Below are positions 54,301 to 64,000 of a DNA stretch of 64,000 nt, in pieces (positions within the stretch are counted from its first letter, which is position 1; each line of letters begins with the position of its first letter). The notes under the pieces were generated by a model. It was given only the letters and a program-made list of their open reading frames with translations. It was not told where the DNA came from and ran no database searches. Source of the DNA: Montifringilla adamsi (lineage: Eukaryota > Chordata > Aves > Passeriformes > Passeridae); assembly GCA_017590115.1 (NCBI GenBank), contig JAGGNK010015558.1:917841-981840 (forward strand), read 5' to 3'. The position numbers and the translations under genes are program-made.

Positions 54301-57300
54301 TGTGGTTTTTTTCATTTAAAAAAATTTTAAAAAAAAAATGTTTCTTTTTTTTTTTTTTTTTTTATAGCAACCAAATAATTAGTAACTATTCCCTTCACAC
54401 AACAAATTTATGGAAGAAGTGTACTTTTTGAGACTTTATGTACAAGTTCTGGCACTATTTACATTTCACTATCAAGATCGGAGATAACCATACACCCCAG
54501 AAAAAAAAATCAGAAAGCAATAGAGGAATTTTGGGCTTTAAGTTCTTTAGAAATCACCTTCTGCTGCTTTCAGTTATGAACAACATTGGATTTTAAGTGG
54601 TACGTACCTAAAGGATTTCTTTTCTGTGTTGGCAACTCCAGGTCACTGGAAACTGACACTTCACCAACACTAAATTTTGACAATTCTTTCCCAAGATATG
54701 TAACCTGTAAAAAGAAATCTACATGGATAACTGATTGTCTTAATTAGTATTTTTTTTTTTTTTATGATAGGTGTAGAAACTTCATTTTTCTTTTAAAATT
54801 GAGTTTATGCACTTGTAAGCCTAATCTGCATCTGTCAAGATCAAGGAGAAATTATGCTAATTTGAATTCTAATTGAAAAAAAAACCCCAAGCATAATACA
54901 GCCCATCTGTAATGCCCTTTAAACTCTGCCAGTGTTTTTACAACAGTTGTGCATGACTCCCTGACATTTCAGTAAGTTTGCTCCTTTTTATTCAAACTAC
55001 CTTTCAGCCTTCTCTATCTGTCTTAATAATTTTTAAAGCTACTCTTTCAAATCTCTTTTAGCTTACAGTGTGAGCATTCCACATTCTTTCAACATTCATG
55101 ATGAGTTCATCACTATACAGCTATGTAGCTACAACACTTTCTTTGCTGCTCATTCATTAAAAGTGAGAAAATATTTAAAATTCAGGCTAGTACCCTCTTT
55201 TGCTTTAATAACAGTAAGGAGATCTAGATTAGTGAAACTTGTTACAGCCATTCATTATTGCTAACTTTGGGAATCACATCAGGCCTACCTTATTCCACAC
55301 GTACTTCCATGTCACAGAAATATCACTTCCTAGTAGATCTTTAACCCACTGAACTGGATTCTGTAGTATTTGTCCTTTACTGGTTCTGATCTTGCCATTC
55401 TTCAAGAGTGTAGCTTTATGACTAAATTCCTAAAAAAAAAAAAAAAGGAATAATTTCAATTCATAAATTAACAAATATAATATCTTTGAAACATGAAAAA
55501 TGCCAAATAACAATATAGCTGAAAAGCTGTGGCTAATTCTGTTTTTCTCTGGAAAAAAGTTAAGTCATCTATGCCACTATCAAAAACTGTATAAAATAAG
55601 ATTATTTGTTCCACCAGAATAAGATGCTTTAGCCAATCAGAGGACAAATCTCCCTATGAGTGTCTGTCAGAACTGTATTTGTATCTTTGTTCTTCTTACA
55701 CATAACAAGGCTTTGAATAAATTAATGTGCAACAGTGAACTCAGGACTCACATGACGCAAATCTGTGCAACAAGAAACTGCTATACAAGGTACATATATG
55801 CCAGAGTGCAGTTTCAGCAACCAGTCAAACATGAAACATATTTGCAAAAAAATTTCACTTATATCAAGGGATATAACTTACATGTTTTAGGAGGAACCTA
55901 ACAGCCATACCTTATGCAAAATTAAGTACAAATTAACTTATTGTAAATGCCTCTTTCATAACTTTAATACAGCCCAGTTCAGCAAACACTTACACCTCTC
56001 CAGAAGCACAAGTTATAGCTGTTTATAGCTGAGTAAGTCATGGTTTTGTCATATTGGCCTCAGTTGACTAACACAGCTAAATAACGCAACAATTAGCTCT
56101 TGATCAACTCTGTTACAACTTAGTAAGGTTACTTATCATTAATAAGGTTAAACAATCCAAGTAAGAGAATGATGCACCAGAAAATACTGAACCATCTCCT
56201 ACCACATCCACTGGCTTGGGGCTGCTTTAAGAATTAAATTAAGACAATTAACCCAAATATTTCAATGAGCACTCAACTGAGTTTATAAGTTCACAGTTTC
56301 ACAACTTAGGTCTACAGCATTCAACAACTTAGGTCTACTGCATTCTGCCTGTCCAAAGCTAATCTTAAGTAATGACTATGTACCAGCTGTATGTTGGTAT
56401 ATTGTATGTATGCTATTATCAAATACATCTCTATAATGATAAAGAAGGTAAATTTACTGATCATCTCCTTGCAATGCAACAGACACTGGCTTCTAAATTT
56501 CGATTTCCATAGCACTGTCTTCCAAGACATAAATAAGTGTCATTTTCATCCTAGTAAAGATCACTGACTTTTCTACATGCCAAACACTAGTACTTGCAGC
56601 ATTGGGTTACAATTCCTTAGGATCTACGTGCATCAAGCTGCTATCACAGACAACTGTCTTGAAAACTTACAGTAGGAATACTGAATTTTTCATCCTTCCA
56701 CTTAGTCATCTTGCAGTCCAAAGGAATATTACATGTTCTTCAAAAAAAAGAAGCATGTCTCCATATCAATCCTACGGCCTGATGCACACCCTTGTGACTT
56801 ATACTACCCTATGTTCCAGAACACAAGACCACACAAAATGGCAGCTCTCAGCAGAAAAGCATTCCTGAGATTATAGGTGTAGGAAAAGGAGTTCTTTCTA
56901 CATAACTAAACTGGTGAGTTGGCCGAAAAGAACTATTCATACTTTTATCAATATGCTGCCCTGGAAATTAACTAGCTGCATTGGTTTTGCACAGCCTGGT
57001 TTATTGTAGTGGGGGAGTGGTGGGGGCATATACAAGAAGAAAATCAAAGTGGACACAGTTTTTCCTTGCCAGAGAAGAGAAGGAGGTGAGAACGTGTGAG
57101 GGAAACAACATGGAGACTCCAAGGTCAGTGGAGAAGGAGAGGACGAGGTGCTCCAGGCACTGGAGCCGAGATTCCTCTGCAGGCCGTGGTGAGAGCAGGG
57201 TGAAGCAGCTGTGCCTCTGCAGCCCATGGGGATCCACGGGGGATGCAGAGATCCACCCACAGCCCATGGGGGAGCTGCCCATGCTGGAGCGGGTGGATGC

Positions 57301-60300
57301 CTGGAGGAGGCTGTGGTCCAGTGGGAGACTCTATGGAGAGAGGGGGCCCTGCTTCCAGGCTGGCGCAGCCTGTCCTTGGAGGACTGCACCCTGTAGAAGA
57401 GGGACCACGCCACAGCAGTTTTGGGAGGACTGTCTGCCTGTCTGTGGGAGGGACTCAGTTGCAGCAGTTTTGGGAGGACTGCAGCTCATCAGACTGAAAT
57501 GGGGAAGTTCACAGAGAACTGTGACCTGAGGGAGGGACCACATGGCATGGCAGGAGAAGGACTCCTCTCCTGAGCAGCAGAAGAAAACCTCAGATGATGA
57601 ACTGACCAAAATCCCCATGCCCTGTCTCCCTGTGCTGTCAGTGAGTGGGAAGGAAGGAGGGACTGGGGGGAAAAGGTGTTTTTTAAGGGCTTGTTTTTAC
57701 TTCTCAGTATCCTCCTCTGATTTTGTTAGCAATAAATTCACTTTGTACATCTAAGCTGAGCCTGTTTTGCCCTTGGAGTGTTTTCTCCTGGTCCTTATTT
57801 CAACTCGTGAAGCCCTCATTAAATTTTTCTCTCTCCTCTGCCCAGCTGTGGCAGGGGAGGGCAAGTAAGTGACTTTTGTGGGTGTCTGGCATTTGGCCAG
57901 TGTTAAACCATGACACTAGCTCACATCTGCGAATTCAGTCAATGATTTCCTCAAATGCTCAATACTAAGCCAGGCCCCTAGCAGCTGTTGTGAAAATCTG
58001 CTCTTTATTTGGAGGGACAGGGAAATGCTTTTGTATTAAAAAAGAGGGGTTTCTCTTTTTTTTCAAATATGGTTCATACCATACTTTGTGCTTATAGAAT
58101 CAGCAAACATGTAAGCAAGAAATTTTGCATGTACTCATGTCTATTACAGAACTACAAAATCCTTGATGCCACATTTTTTGATGGACTTGACAGTTGTTTC
58201 CAAGAATGACATTAAGTCATAACAACGATTACATTGCTGCTCCTTCCAGTATAAAAATAACGTAGATTTTCATGAAAATCAATGTAGATCAGCCAAAGAT
58301 TCCACTTTGGTTCTAGCAATAAGAAATATTAGCAAACTGGTAATGCAAAGCTAAACACAAATTTTACTTATGCAATATTCTGGGTCTTAAAATTATGGGC
58401 TGACAGAGGACTTCATCCCTTCATCCATATAATTTTCCTTTTAAACTCATGAACAGTTATCTATTACCAATGAATAAAAATATACACTAGTAAGTGCTGA
58501 AGATGCAGATGAAACCATGAGAACTGCTGTTTCCCGTTTTAGTGTGTGGGATATTTTCATTATCTACTAATATTAATATTATTGCTATTATAATTTCTCA
58601 ACAATTACCTGCAGTTTGAATTCTAAAACATTTTCTCCAGGCTTTATCCTTCCCAATTCAAGCAGATCTATCAACTGATGCTTTTTCTTACTCTTCCATC
58701 CATATCTCACTTGGTTTTGTTCCCATTCCTGATTACTGTAACTCTGTGAAGATTTCTCACTGATATTTGCTGGAGAGTCTGTATTTGAGGAAAGATCAGT
58801 AAGCATCAGGTTGGCATTAAATGAATTCTCACTACTCTGAAAGACCATTTGCTGCAAGGTATTAGAGAAGCTCTTTGTAGATACTAATAAAATTTCTTGC
58901 GGTGGCTGCTGTTGCTTCTGGAAAGCTTCTTTCTTATTCACATATCTGTGCAGATCCTCATGTGAAAGAAACTGCTTGCAGTCACTGGTTGTCTGATAGA
59001 CATTCTTACTGACAATAGTGCTTTGGGGCTCTACAATATTTAATGTGTTGGTCATTGAAGTGGGATTTAAAGACCTATTTCTTTGTCCTACAATTGCTAC
59101 ACAATCAATGTCTTTTTGTTGTGAGCACTTTGTTTTAGCAGTGGAAATAGTAGGTTCTGAAGGCAATGTCATCACTTCTGCAGCATTTGGCAGCTTTGAC
59201 ATGTTGTCAAAGGCATATTCTCTTACTCTGTTTTCAGATGCCAAAGCATGATCAGAAACCTCCTTGCTTGTAATTGCTTCTTTATTTGCTCCTGTCTCAT
59301 CCAAGCAGATGTGTGGATGCTGGCTGCATTCCTGACCTGAAAATCTATTTTCTAAAGAGACATGTGCTTCTACTCTGTTTCCATTAGGCCTGCTGGCACC
59401 AAGCCCCATACTAAATGTTACTGTATTAGGACACATGATTTCATTAGCAGTTAAACTTCGTCTTGTATCGCTTTCATGAAAAGTAACTAAGTTTGAGATT
59501 TGCTTCTCTGATGATGAATTGAACATTTGCTTTGTTTTTCTGTAATTTTTTAATTTCTGCACTAATTTTTCCTGGTTTTGGGCAACAGTCAACAGGCTCT
59601 TTTGCCTAGAAGCAAGGTTAACTACTTGTTTCCTTAGCGCACCTTTTTTAAATGATTCTACTGAAGCCCTATAGCAAATAAAAAATAAAGACACTGGAGT
59701 TACTGTAAATACAAAATTAAAAGGGTTAGTAGACATAACTCACAAAGAACAAGAAAATGTTTCAACATTTAAAATCTGCTGCATTTAAAATTTGAACAAT
59801 ACTTTTATCATGTATGAAGTTTTATGCTCAAATCCCAGGTTTATGAAGAACAAAGTGCAGAATCCCATAGTAGGATACAGAATTAAGATGCAGGTGGGAA
59901 TCCCATAGAATTAGAATATTAATCATAAAAACTTCAAAAATAGCCTTGCCTATATCACTCCTTAATTCACAGGATTTATACTCCTATACCACCTTTAATT
60001 CAAAGAATCAAAACTCTGCCTGTAGTATCACCAAATGCTCTTTCAATACCACAAATCATAGTAGCACATTGAATCCCATGTCTCAACGGTCTACTTTGGA
60101 GCCTTTTGAAATGAGTTCAGGATGAGCTCCTGAAGGATGATACTATAAGGATTTTTTTATGGCGTACACAACAGAAGATTTCATAAAGCTACCACTGTAA
60201 TAATGCCACATGACCTTTAAGTAAAGAGGACAGAACAGTTTAGGATGTTGCCTGTGTAATCTGGGAATGCTGTATCTTTATCAGACCCTGCTCCCAGACT

Positions 60301-63300
60301 CAGCCTCCTTCCTGTGAGACCCCTTTCCCAGGGGACTTTACCTCCATTCTGCTGGAAGGGAATTCATTATTTATCCCACTTTCTTTGGTACAAGAGCCAT
60401 CAACTCAGCATAACACTATTTTCTCCTCATTCCCCTTCATGAGACAAGTGGCATCACTACAACTCTAGCACCATTTTGGGAAGACAGAGAAGTAACGTAA
60501 GTTGTGGGAAACGGAACTGCAGTATGGTTTGCTTTTAAGGCGACCCACTGCAGAGATGCCATGGCAGGTAACACCATAACACCGTAACACCATGGCAGGT
60601 AACACCACCACAGTCTCAAAAGAGGCTGTTGAGGGGATCAGGACAAAGGTACACTAAGACTAGATGGCTCAGAACAAGGACAGAAAAAACCCAGCTTGAC
60701 AAGATTGTTGTCTGTACTGTGATACTGCTTGGTATCTCATGTGCTTGGAATACGTGTACTAGCAACATATCAGCATACCGTCAATCACTGAGTAATCCAT
60801 GACAGCTATGGGCTTTTACACAGGCCAGTCAGGCTTCCACACATTTTTCTAGCAGTTTTTGCTCTGGGAAGTTTTGTTGCTTTATTGCTATACAAGTACA
60901 GAAGAGGATGCAACTGAAGAGGTAACGACAGTGTGACTAAAATGATGAAGTAACTTACAGCCACTAACAAATATAATACTTATTTTCTGTTAATTTTTCT
61001 CAGGTAAAAGATATATCTTAGTACAGAAGATGCTAGTACCTATATTTAAGAACAGAAAAGGAACAATGTAAGTAGTATCTCTCTCTGTGCCAACTAACTG
61101 GAAGATGGAAAATGTGATGATGCCTCCTGATCTTCTATGGCTTGTGTGACAAAAGTTATAAGCCAATTAATTAAAAATAAGATGCTGACTATATAAATAA
61201 TAAAAAGCAAATATAATGTGATTTGGAATATAGCTCATTACTACTGATGGATGGCTGTTACACTAGCTGCAGGATATCTGCAATACCCAGAAATATTTTT
61301 CACTTCACTCTGGAACACAATCTCAATCTCAATATTAGAAAACAGATAAGTCACTATTTTGCTCACAAGGATGATTTTGAACTCTAACTCCTCATAAAAT
61401 CCTTTTTTAAAAAAATTATGTGTGTAATATGTGTATCTTACATTTTATAGCTGTCAAAATGGCTTGTGACAGAAATATTTAGTCTCTTTGCTCAACCAGC
61501 CTTTATATTTTGCCATGGGACTACCTGAAAGCTTTACGCTGCAGCTTTTACATGACCAACCAAAACCTGCCCACAAAAGCAAGAATGGAAACATCCTCAT
61601 CAGCTGGCCTAGCAGCATCTGTTGAATAGGATGCTACATTATTAGGTGAGCACTCACCACATGACCAATCTTGAGTCCTTCTCACAAGGAAGTAAAAAGG
61701 GGCCTTGTGAGAGCTAGAGTCATGAAGCTGCTAATTCGCACAGTCCATGCTTACACTAAGATGAGCAATCCTAGCTGACATTTTAATTGTTCTCACAAAA
61801 ATTGAATGTCTGCAAGCTTGCTTCAAGCCATTTCTTTAAATGGCTCTTGTTGGCCATTGGCTGAACACGCCTAATCTAGGAGTGCTAAAGAAACAAATCA
61901 GAGTCAGGGACACTCCAAGTAGTGTCTTGAGTTGCTATTACTTTCCTCCATGTGTCATGGTTTGACCCGGAAGTGAGGTTTTGGGAAATTATGGTCAAAC
62001 CAATCAGTGGCCAAATTTCAGATTGGCACCTGGTGTGGCCACTGGGGACTTGGATACGCCTCTGAGAACACACAGGGGTTAAAAGCAGAGCACTCCCAGA
62101 GAGACTTCCTCTTTGGAGTATACTGCAAAATGAATGTAATCACTCAATATCCCCATTTCCTAATTTCTGCTTAGGTAGCATGGCTCCATGAAGGGCAAAG
62201 TCCTGCTTATCGAACCTAATTTCCTTTTAAAAAAAGGTAAACCACCGAGCTGATCAAGGGAAGCCAGGTGATATAATCTTGGATTTCAGTAAAACTTTTG
62301 ATACCCTCTCTCACAGGATCCTTCTGGACAAAATGTCCAAACACATCACATGATGAGTGAGCAACTGACTCACAGGTCAGGCTCAGAGGCTTCTAGTGAA
62401 TGGGGTGACATCAGGCTGGTGACCTGCCACAGGGCTTGGTACTCTTCTATGTCTTTAAATCTTCACTAATAACTTGGATGCAGAACTGGAAGGGATACTA
62501 GGCAAGTTTACTAACAACACAAAACTGGGAGAAGCTGTTGACTCCCTTGAGAGCACAGAGGGCCTTGCAGAGGGACCTCAAAAAATCAGAGGACTAGGCA
62601 ATCACCAATCATGTAAAGTTCAATAAGGAAAGGTGACGGATTCTGCACCTGGGATGGGGCAAGCCTGGATGTATGGACAGACTGGGGAATGAGAGGCTGG
62701 AGAGCAGCAACATGGAAAAGGATCTGGGGGTCCAAGCTGATGGCAAGTTGAACATGGTCAGCAGTGCCCTGGCAGCCAGGAGGGTCAGACATGTCCTAGG
62801 GGTCATCAGCCAGGCAAGGGAGGGCACTGTCCTGCTCTGCTCTGCACTGGGGCAGCCTCACCTCAAGTGCTGGGGACAGTTCTGGGTGCCACAACAGCCT
62901 AATGTAAGACTAGAGAGTGTCCAAAGGAGCGCCATGAGGATGGTGAAGGGCCTTGAAGGGAAGCCATATGAGGAGCAGCTGAGGTCACCTGTTCTGTTCA
63001 GCCTGGAGGACGCTGAGGGGAGACCTCATTGCAGTCTACATCTTCTTCTTGTGAAGGGAAAAGGAGGGGCAGGCACTGATCTCTTCTCTGTGGTGACCAG
63101 TGACAGGACCCAAGGGAAGAGCCTCAGTTTGTGTCATGGAAGGTTTAGGTTGGATATCAGGAAAAGGTTCTTCACACACGGAGTAGCTAGGCACTGGAAT
63201 AGGCACTCTAGGGCAGTGGTCACAGCACCAAGCCTCTTGTGTTTGGACATTGCTCTCAGGCACAATGGGAGAGCGCTGTGCAGCACAGGAGCTAGACTAA

Positions 63301-63708
63301 GTGATCCTTGTAAATCACTTCCAACTCAGCATATTCTGTGATTCTATGTTTTTCCACACATTTTGTATTGTTCACTACCTAATTTCAATGCTCACTGTGA
63401 GCACAGCAACTGATTAGTATGCATTAGCTAAATCCTAAAGTTCTTCTTTCATGTAACTGAGGTAACTGAAGCCAATACCGATAATGCTTCCAAAAAATCT
63501 GAATGAAAACCACATAGATTTACTTTTATGCCATTATATGCTCCTAACAACTTCTATCACTACAACTGCAAAGAATAGCTTTCTATGAATACAATCCTTG
63601 TATTCTATTACCTGTATTTTTTAGCAAGGGTATCCCTCTCTGTCTTCTGGTTTGCAAGTATTTCATTCAAATCAACTTGTATCTGAGACAGCCTTTGGAT
63701 ATACACAT
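51122..63708 (-). CDS. ANKRD31: ANKRD31, last five exons (C-terminal about 547 residues; 5' part beyond the window)
   Basis: ANKRD31 is a meiotic nuclear protein. In mouse it binds REC114 on chromosome axes and controls where and when SPO11 double-strand breaks form, notably in the pseudoautosomal region. The five exons listed below join in phase (2+1, 0, 0, 1+2) with AG/GT ends and no stop before 51122. In order they encode a coiled coil, a long polar linker rich in Ser, Thr, Asn and Gln, a RAMA domain, and a C-terminal tail. The ankyrin repeats of the family lie in the missing N-terminal part; human ANKRD31 is about 1,870 residues. The gene runs in the same direction as GCNT4, as in human. 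The identification rests on the RAMA-plus-tail architecture and the gene order; it was not confirmed by a search. Confidence 0.88.
51373..54607 (-). other. ANKRD31 last intron
   Basis: AT-rich sequence with no supported exon. It contains two poly(T) runs (54231-54250 and 54345-54363) and a small duplicated 'ggtagctgcttc' motif near 52.75-52.78 kb. Exon phases on both sides join without needing any exon from this stretch. Confidence 0.7.
54231..54390. repeat. duplicated poly(T) unit
   Basis: T20 (54231-54250) followed by 'atagaaccaaaatatttag' and T19 (54345-54363) followed by 'atagcaaccaaataattag'. The matching flanks suggest a local duplication of a roughly 115-base unit, or two related insertions, and not two unrelated homopolymers. 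Confidence 0.6.
54608..54704 (-). CDS. ANKRD31: ANKRD31 exon (second from last), RAMA end
   Basis: This 97-base exon has acceptor 'tttttacag' and donor TTAG|GTACGT. It encodes VTYLGKELSKF, the last strand and turn of the RAMA domain, and then a short acidic and polar linker ending NPL. It ends one base into a codon; that G joins GA of the last exon to give Gly. The T runs and duplicated motif at 54231-54390 lie in the intron downstream of it. Confidence 0.85.
55289..55429 (-). CDS. ANKRD31: ANKRD31 exon (third from last), RAMA domain core
   Basis: This 141-base exon (47 codons, phase 0 at both ends) has an acceptor with a long T run ending in TAG and donor AAG|GTAGGC. It encodes the RAMA core: HKATLLKNGKIRTSKGQILQ, then NPVQWVKDLLG, then VTWKYVWNK. 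The pattern 'A-x-L-hydrophobic-x-(D/N)-G-x-I ... P-x-x-W' is the hallmark of this domain. RAMA domains are known from restriction-modification proteins and from MPND, where they are linked to recognition of modified DNA. The function in ANKRD31 is not established. Confidence 0.87.
56301..56345. repeat. two-copy tandem repeat, about 23 bp
   Basis: Two near-identical adjacent copies of 'acaacttaggtctacagcat' with one main mismatch. It is a small recent duplication without evident function. Confidence 0.8.
56977..57915 (+). mobile_element. solo LTR, ERVL-like, 939 bp, with perfect 5-bp target duplication
   Basis: CTAGC flanks the element exactly (56972-56976 and 57916-57920). The element begins TGCATTGG and ends CCATGACA, so it has TG...CA termini. 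A poly(A) signal AATAAA at 57731-57736 is followed by a roughly 180-base U5-like end with the family's 'aaccatgaca' terminus, so the sense is most likely plus. It shares the 'gggctgcagg', 'ggatcc' and 'catgggg' blocks with the older copy at 14.7-16.0 kb. A 5-bp duplication is typical of ERVL-type integration. No internal retroviral genes remain. It lies within an ANKRD31 intron, antisense to the gene. Confidence 0.85.
58609..59668 (-). CDS. ANKRD31: ANKRD31 large exon (fourth from last)
   Basis: This 1,060-base exon, which completes one codon and adds 353 more, has an acceptor 'tttgctatag' and donor CAG|GTAATT. The open frame runs on past both splice sites, so its apparent first Met (59736) and its stop (58588) are intronic. 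The first 50 codons continue the coiled coil (LASRQKSLLTVAQNQEKLVQ). The middle is a low-conservation polar linker. The last about 20 codons begin the RAMA domain (HQLIDLLELGRIKPGENVLE), which continues in phase 0 in the next exon. Confidence 0.9.
61953..62140 (+). mobile_element. truncated LTR fragment
   Basis: It starts TGTCATGGTTTGACCCGG, a typical terminus of a bird LTR family, and continues through 'ggtcaaaccaatcagtggcc' to a TATA-like 'gggttaaaagcagagc' near 62.08 kb. The similarity fades by about 62.14 kb and a CR1 begins soon after. The second half of the LTR and the far target duplication are missing. The right border is approximate. Confidence 0.65.
62172..63348 (+). mobile_element. 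CR1 LINE, 5'-truncated, 3' part of ORF2 and tail
   Basis: The plus strand carries the C-terminal part of the CR1 ORF2 (endonuclease-reverse transcriptase) and ends in the family tail 'ctgtgattctatg'. A frame of 222 codons (62673-63341) is open, with the words EKDLGVQ, VLLCSALGQPHLKCWGQFW, RRSAMRM-like and RFRLDIRKRFFT in the order expected for CR1, although small frame changes disturb parts of it. The 5' part is missing, as is usual for CR1. It is non-autonomous and lies antisense in an ANKRD31 intron. Confidence 0.9.
63612..63708 (-). CDS. ANKRD31: ANKRD31 exon (fifth from last), coiled-coil start
   Basis: This 97-base exon has an acceptor ending in 'gaacag' and donor CAG|GTAATA. It encodes VYIQRLSQIQVDLNEILANQ and then KTERDTLAKKY, with heptad-like hydrophobic spacing of a coiled coil. 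It leaves two bases (AG) that join the first G of the next exon to make Arg. It is too short to stand out as an open frame and was found from the phase needed by the large exon. The preceding exon lies outside the window. Confidence 0.8.
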
Positions 63709-64000
63709 CTGTTCAATATTTTGAAATTATCAAAATTATGATGGCAATAAGAAGTAGGAAATATTTCATTAATAGCATTTTTAGTGTAGCAAATACACAG
63801 CCAAAGTATAAAGACACTGCTAGAGCAGTACCTTAAACTGAAATGCATGCTGGTAGCTCCTTACAATTGGAGCACTTTTAATGAAATTCTTATAGAAATA
63901 ATTAAATACAAGTTTAACTTTAAAAATTTATCAGAAGTACTGGAAAATTTTGAAGTGCAAGTACCTTGTTTAGGAAATTGTTAAGAGAAAAAGGAATAAA

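Larger units (their letters stand above)
55430..58608 (-). other. ANKRD31 intron with a solo LTR
   Basis: This intron splits the RAMA domain. Apart from the 939-base LTR at 56977-57915 and a 23-base tandem duplication at 56301-56345, no feature was seen. The open frames at 56937-57618 on both strands belong to the LTR. Confidence 0.7.
59669..63611 (-). other. ANKRD31 intron with an LTR fragment and CR1
   Basis: This intron lies between the coiled-coil exon and the large exon. It contains the mobile elements at 61953-63348 and a small duplicated 'ccatggcaggtaacacca' motif at about 60558-60608. No other exon is required by the reading-frame phases. Confidence 0.7.

Noticed and set aside
58588..58608. 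Apparent stop codon and last six residues of the 382-codon frame
   Set aside because: They lie beyond a good splice donor (CAG|GTAATT), and the frame continues in phase into the exon at 55429; this is intron sequence.
59669..59736. Apparent N-terminus (MSTNPF...) of the 382-codon frame
   Set aside because: It is intronic sequence upstream of the acceptor 'ctatag'; the preceding exon at 63612-63708 fits the phase.
1..64000. tRNA, rRNA, CRISPR arrays, bacterial promoters or operons
   Set aside because: No cloverleaf with A and B boxes, no regularly spaced repeats and no prokaryotic gene arrangement were seen by eye. A covariance-model search would be needed to exclude small ncRNAs.

Overview
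This is vertebrate, almost certainly avian, nuclear DNA. It is AT-rich with long non-coding stretches, spliced genes, one CpG island, CR1 retrotransposon fragments with the typical bird CR1 tail (repeated ATTCTATG units), and LTRs of the kinds common in songbird genomes. A passerine or close relative is my best guess. There are no operons, CRISPR arrays or other prokaryotic features.

Two protein-coding genes can be supported, both on the minus strand. (1) GCNT4, a Golgi core-2 O-glycan branching enzyme, has its whole reading frame in one exon (20149-21516). This exon begins directly after a splice acceptor. Its 5' non-coding exon and promoter are inferred to lie about 14.5 kb away in the CpG island at about 35.9-36.9 kb, where a good minus-strand splice donor is visible. 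(2) ANKRD31, a meiotic recombination factor, is present as its last five exons (63612-63708, 58609-59668, 55289-55429, 54608-54704, 51122-51372), with the rest beyond the right edge. The five exons join without a frame break. They encode a coiled coil, a Ser/Thr/Gln-rich linker, a RAMA domain split over three exons, and a C-terminal tail expected to bind REC114. The order GCNT4-ANKRD31 in the same orientation matches the human chromosome 5q13 neighbourhood (FAM169A-GCNT4-ANKRD31-HMGCR). In birds this block is Z-linked, so the window is probably from the Z chromosome.

Layout: 1-19.8 kb is intergenic DNA 3' of GCNT4, with microsatellites and an old LTR at about 14.7-16.0 kb that carries a younger solo LTR inside it. 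20.1-21.5 kb is the GCNT4 coding exon. 21.5-36.0 kb is the presumed GCNT4 intron, with CR1 fragments at 23.05-25.3 and 27.67 kb. 35.9-36.9 kb is the CpG island. 36.9-51.1 kb is intergenic with one CR1 tail at 47.7 kb. 51.1-64 kb is the 3' part of ANKRD31; its largest introns hold a 939-bp solo LTR with a perfect 5-bp target duplication, and an LTR fragment followed by a CR1 element.

I found no convincing unknown system. The items most worth a second look are the intact RAMA and REC114-tail exons in a bird, the LTR-in-LTR nest with exact duplications, a 672-nt open frame beside the CpG island, a possible plus-strand first exon inside the island, and a pair of adjacent perfect palindromes at 18.4 kb.
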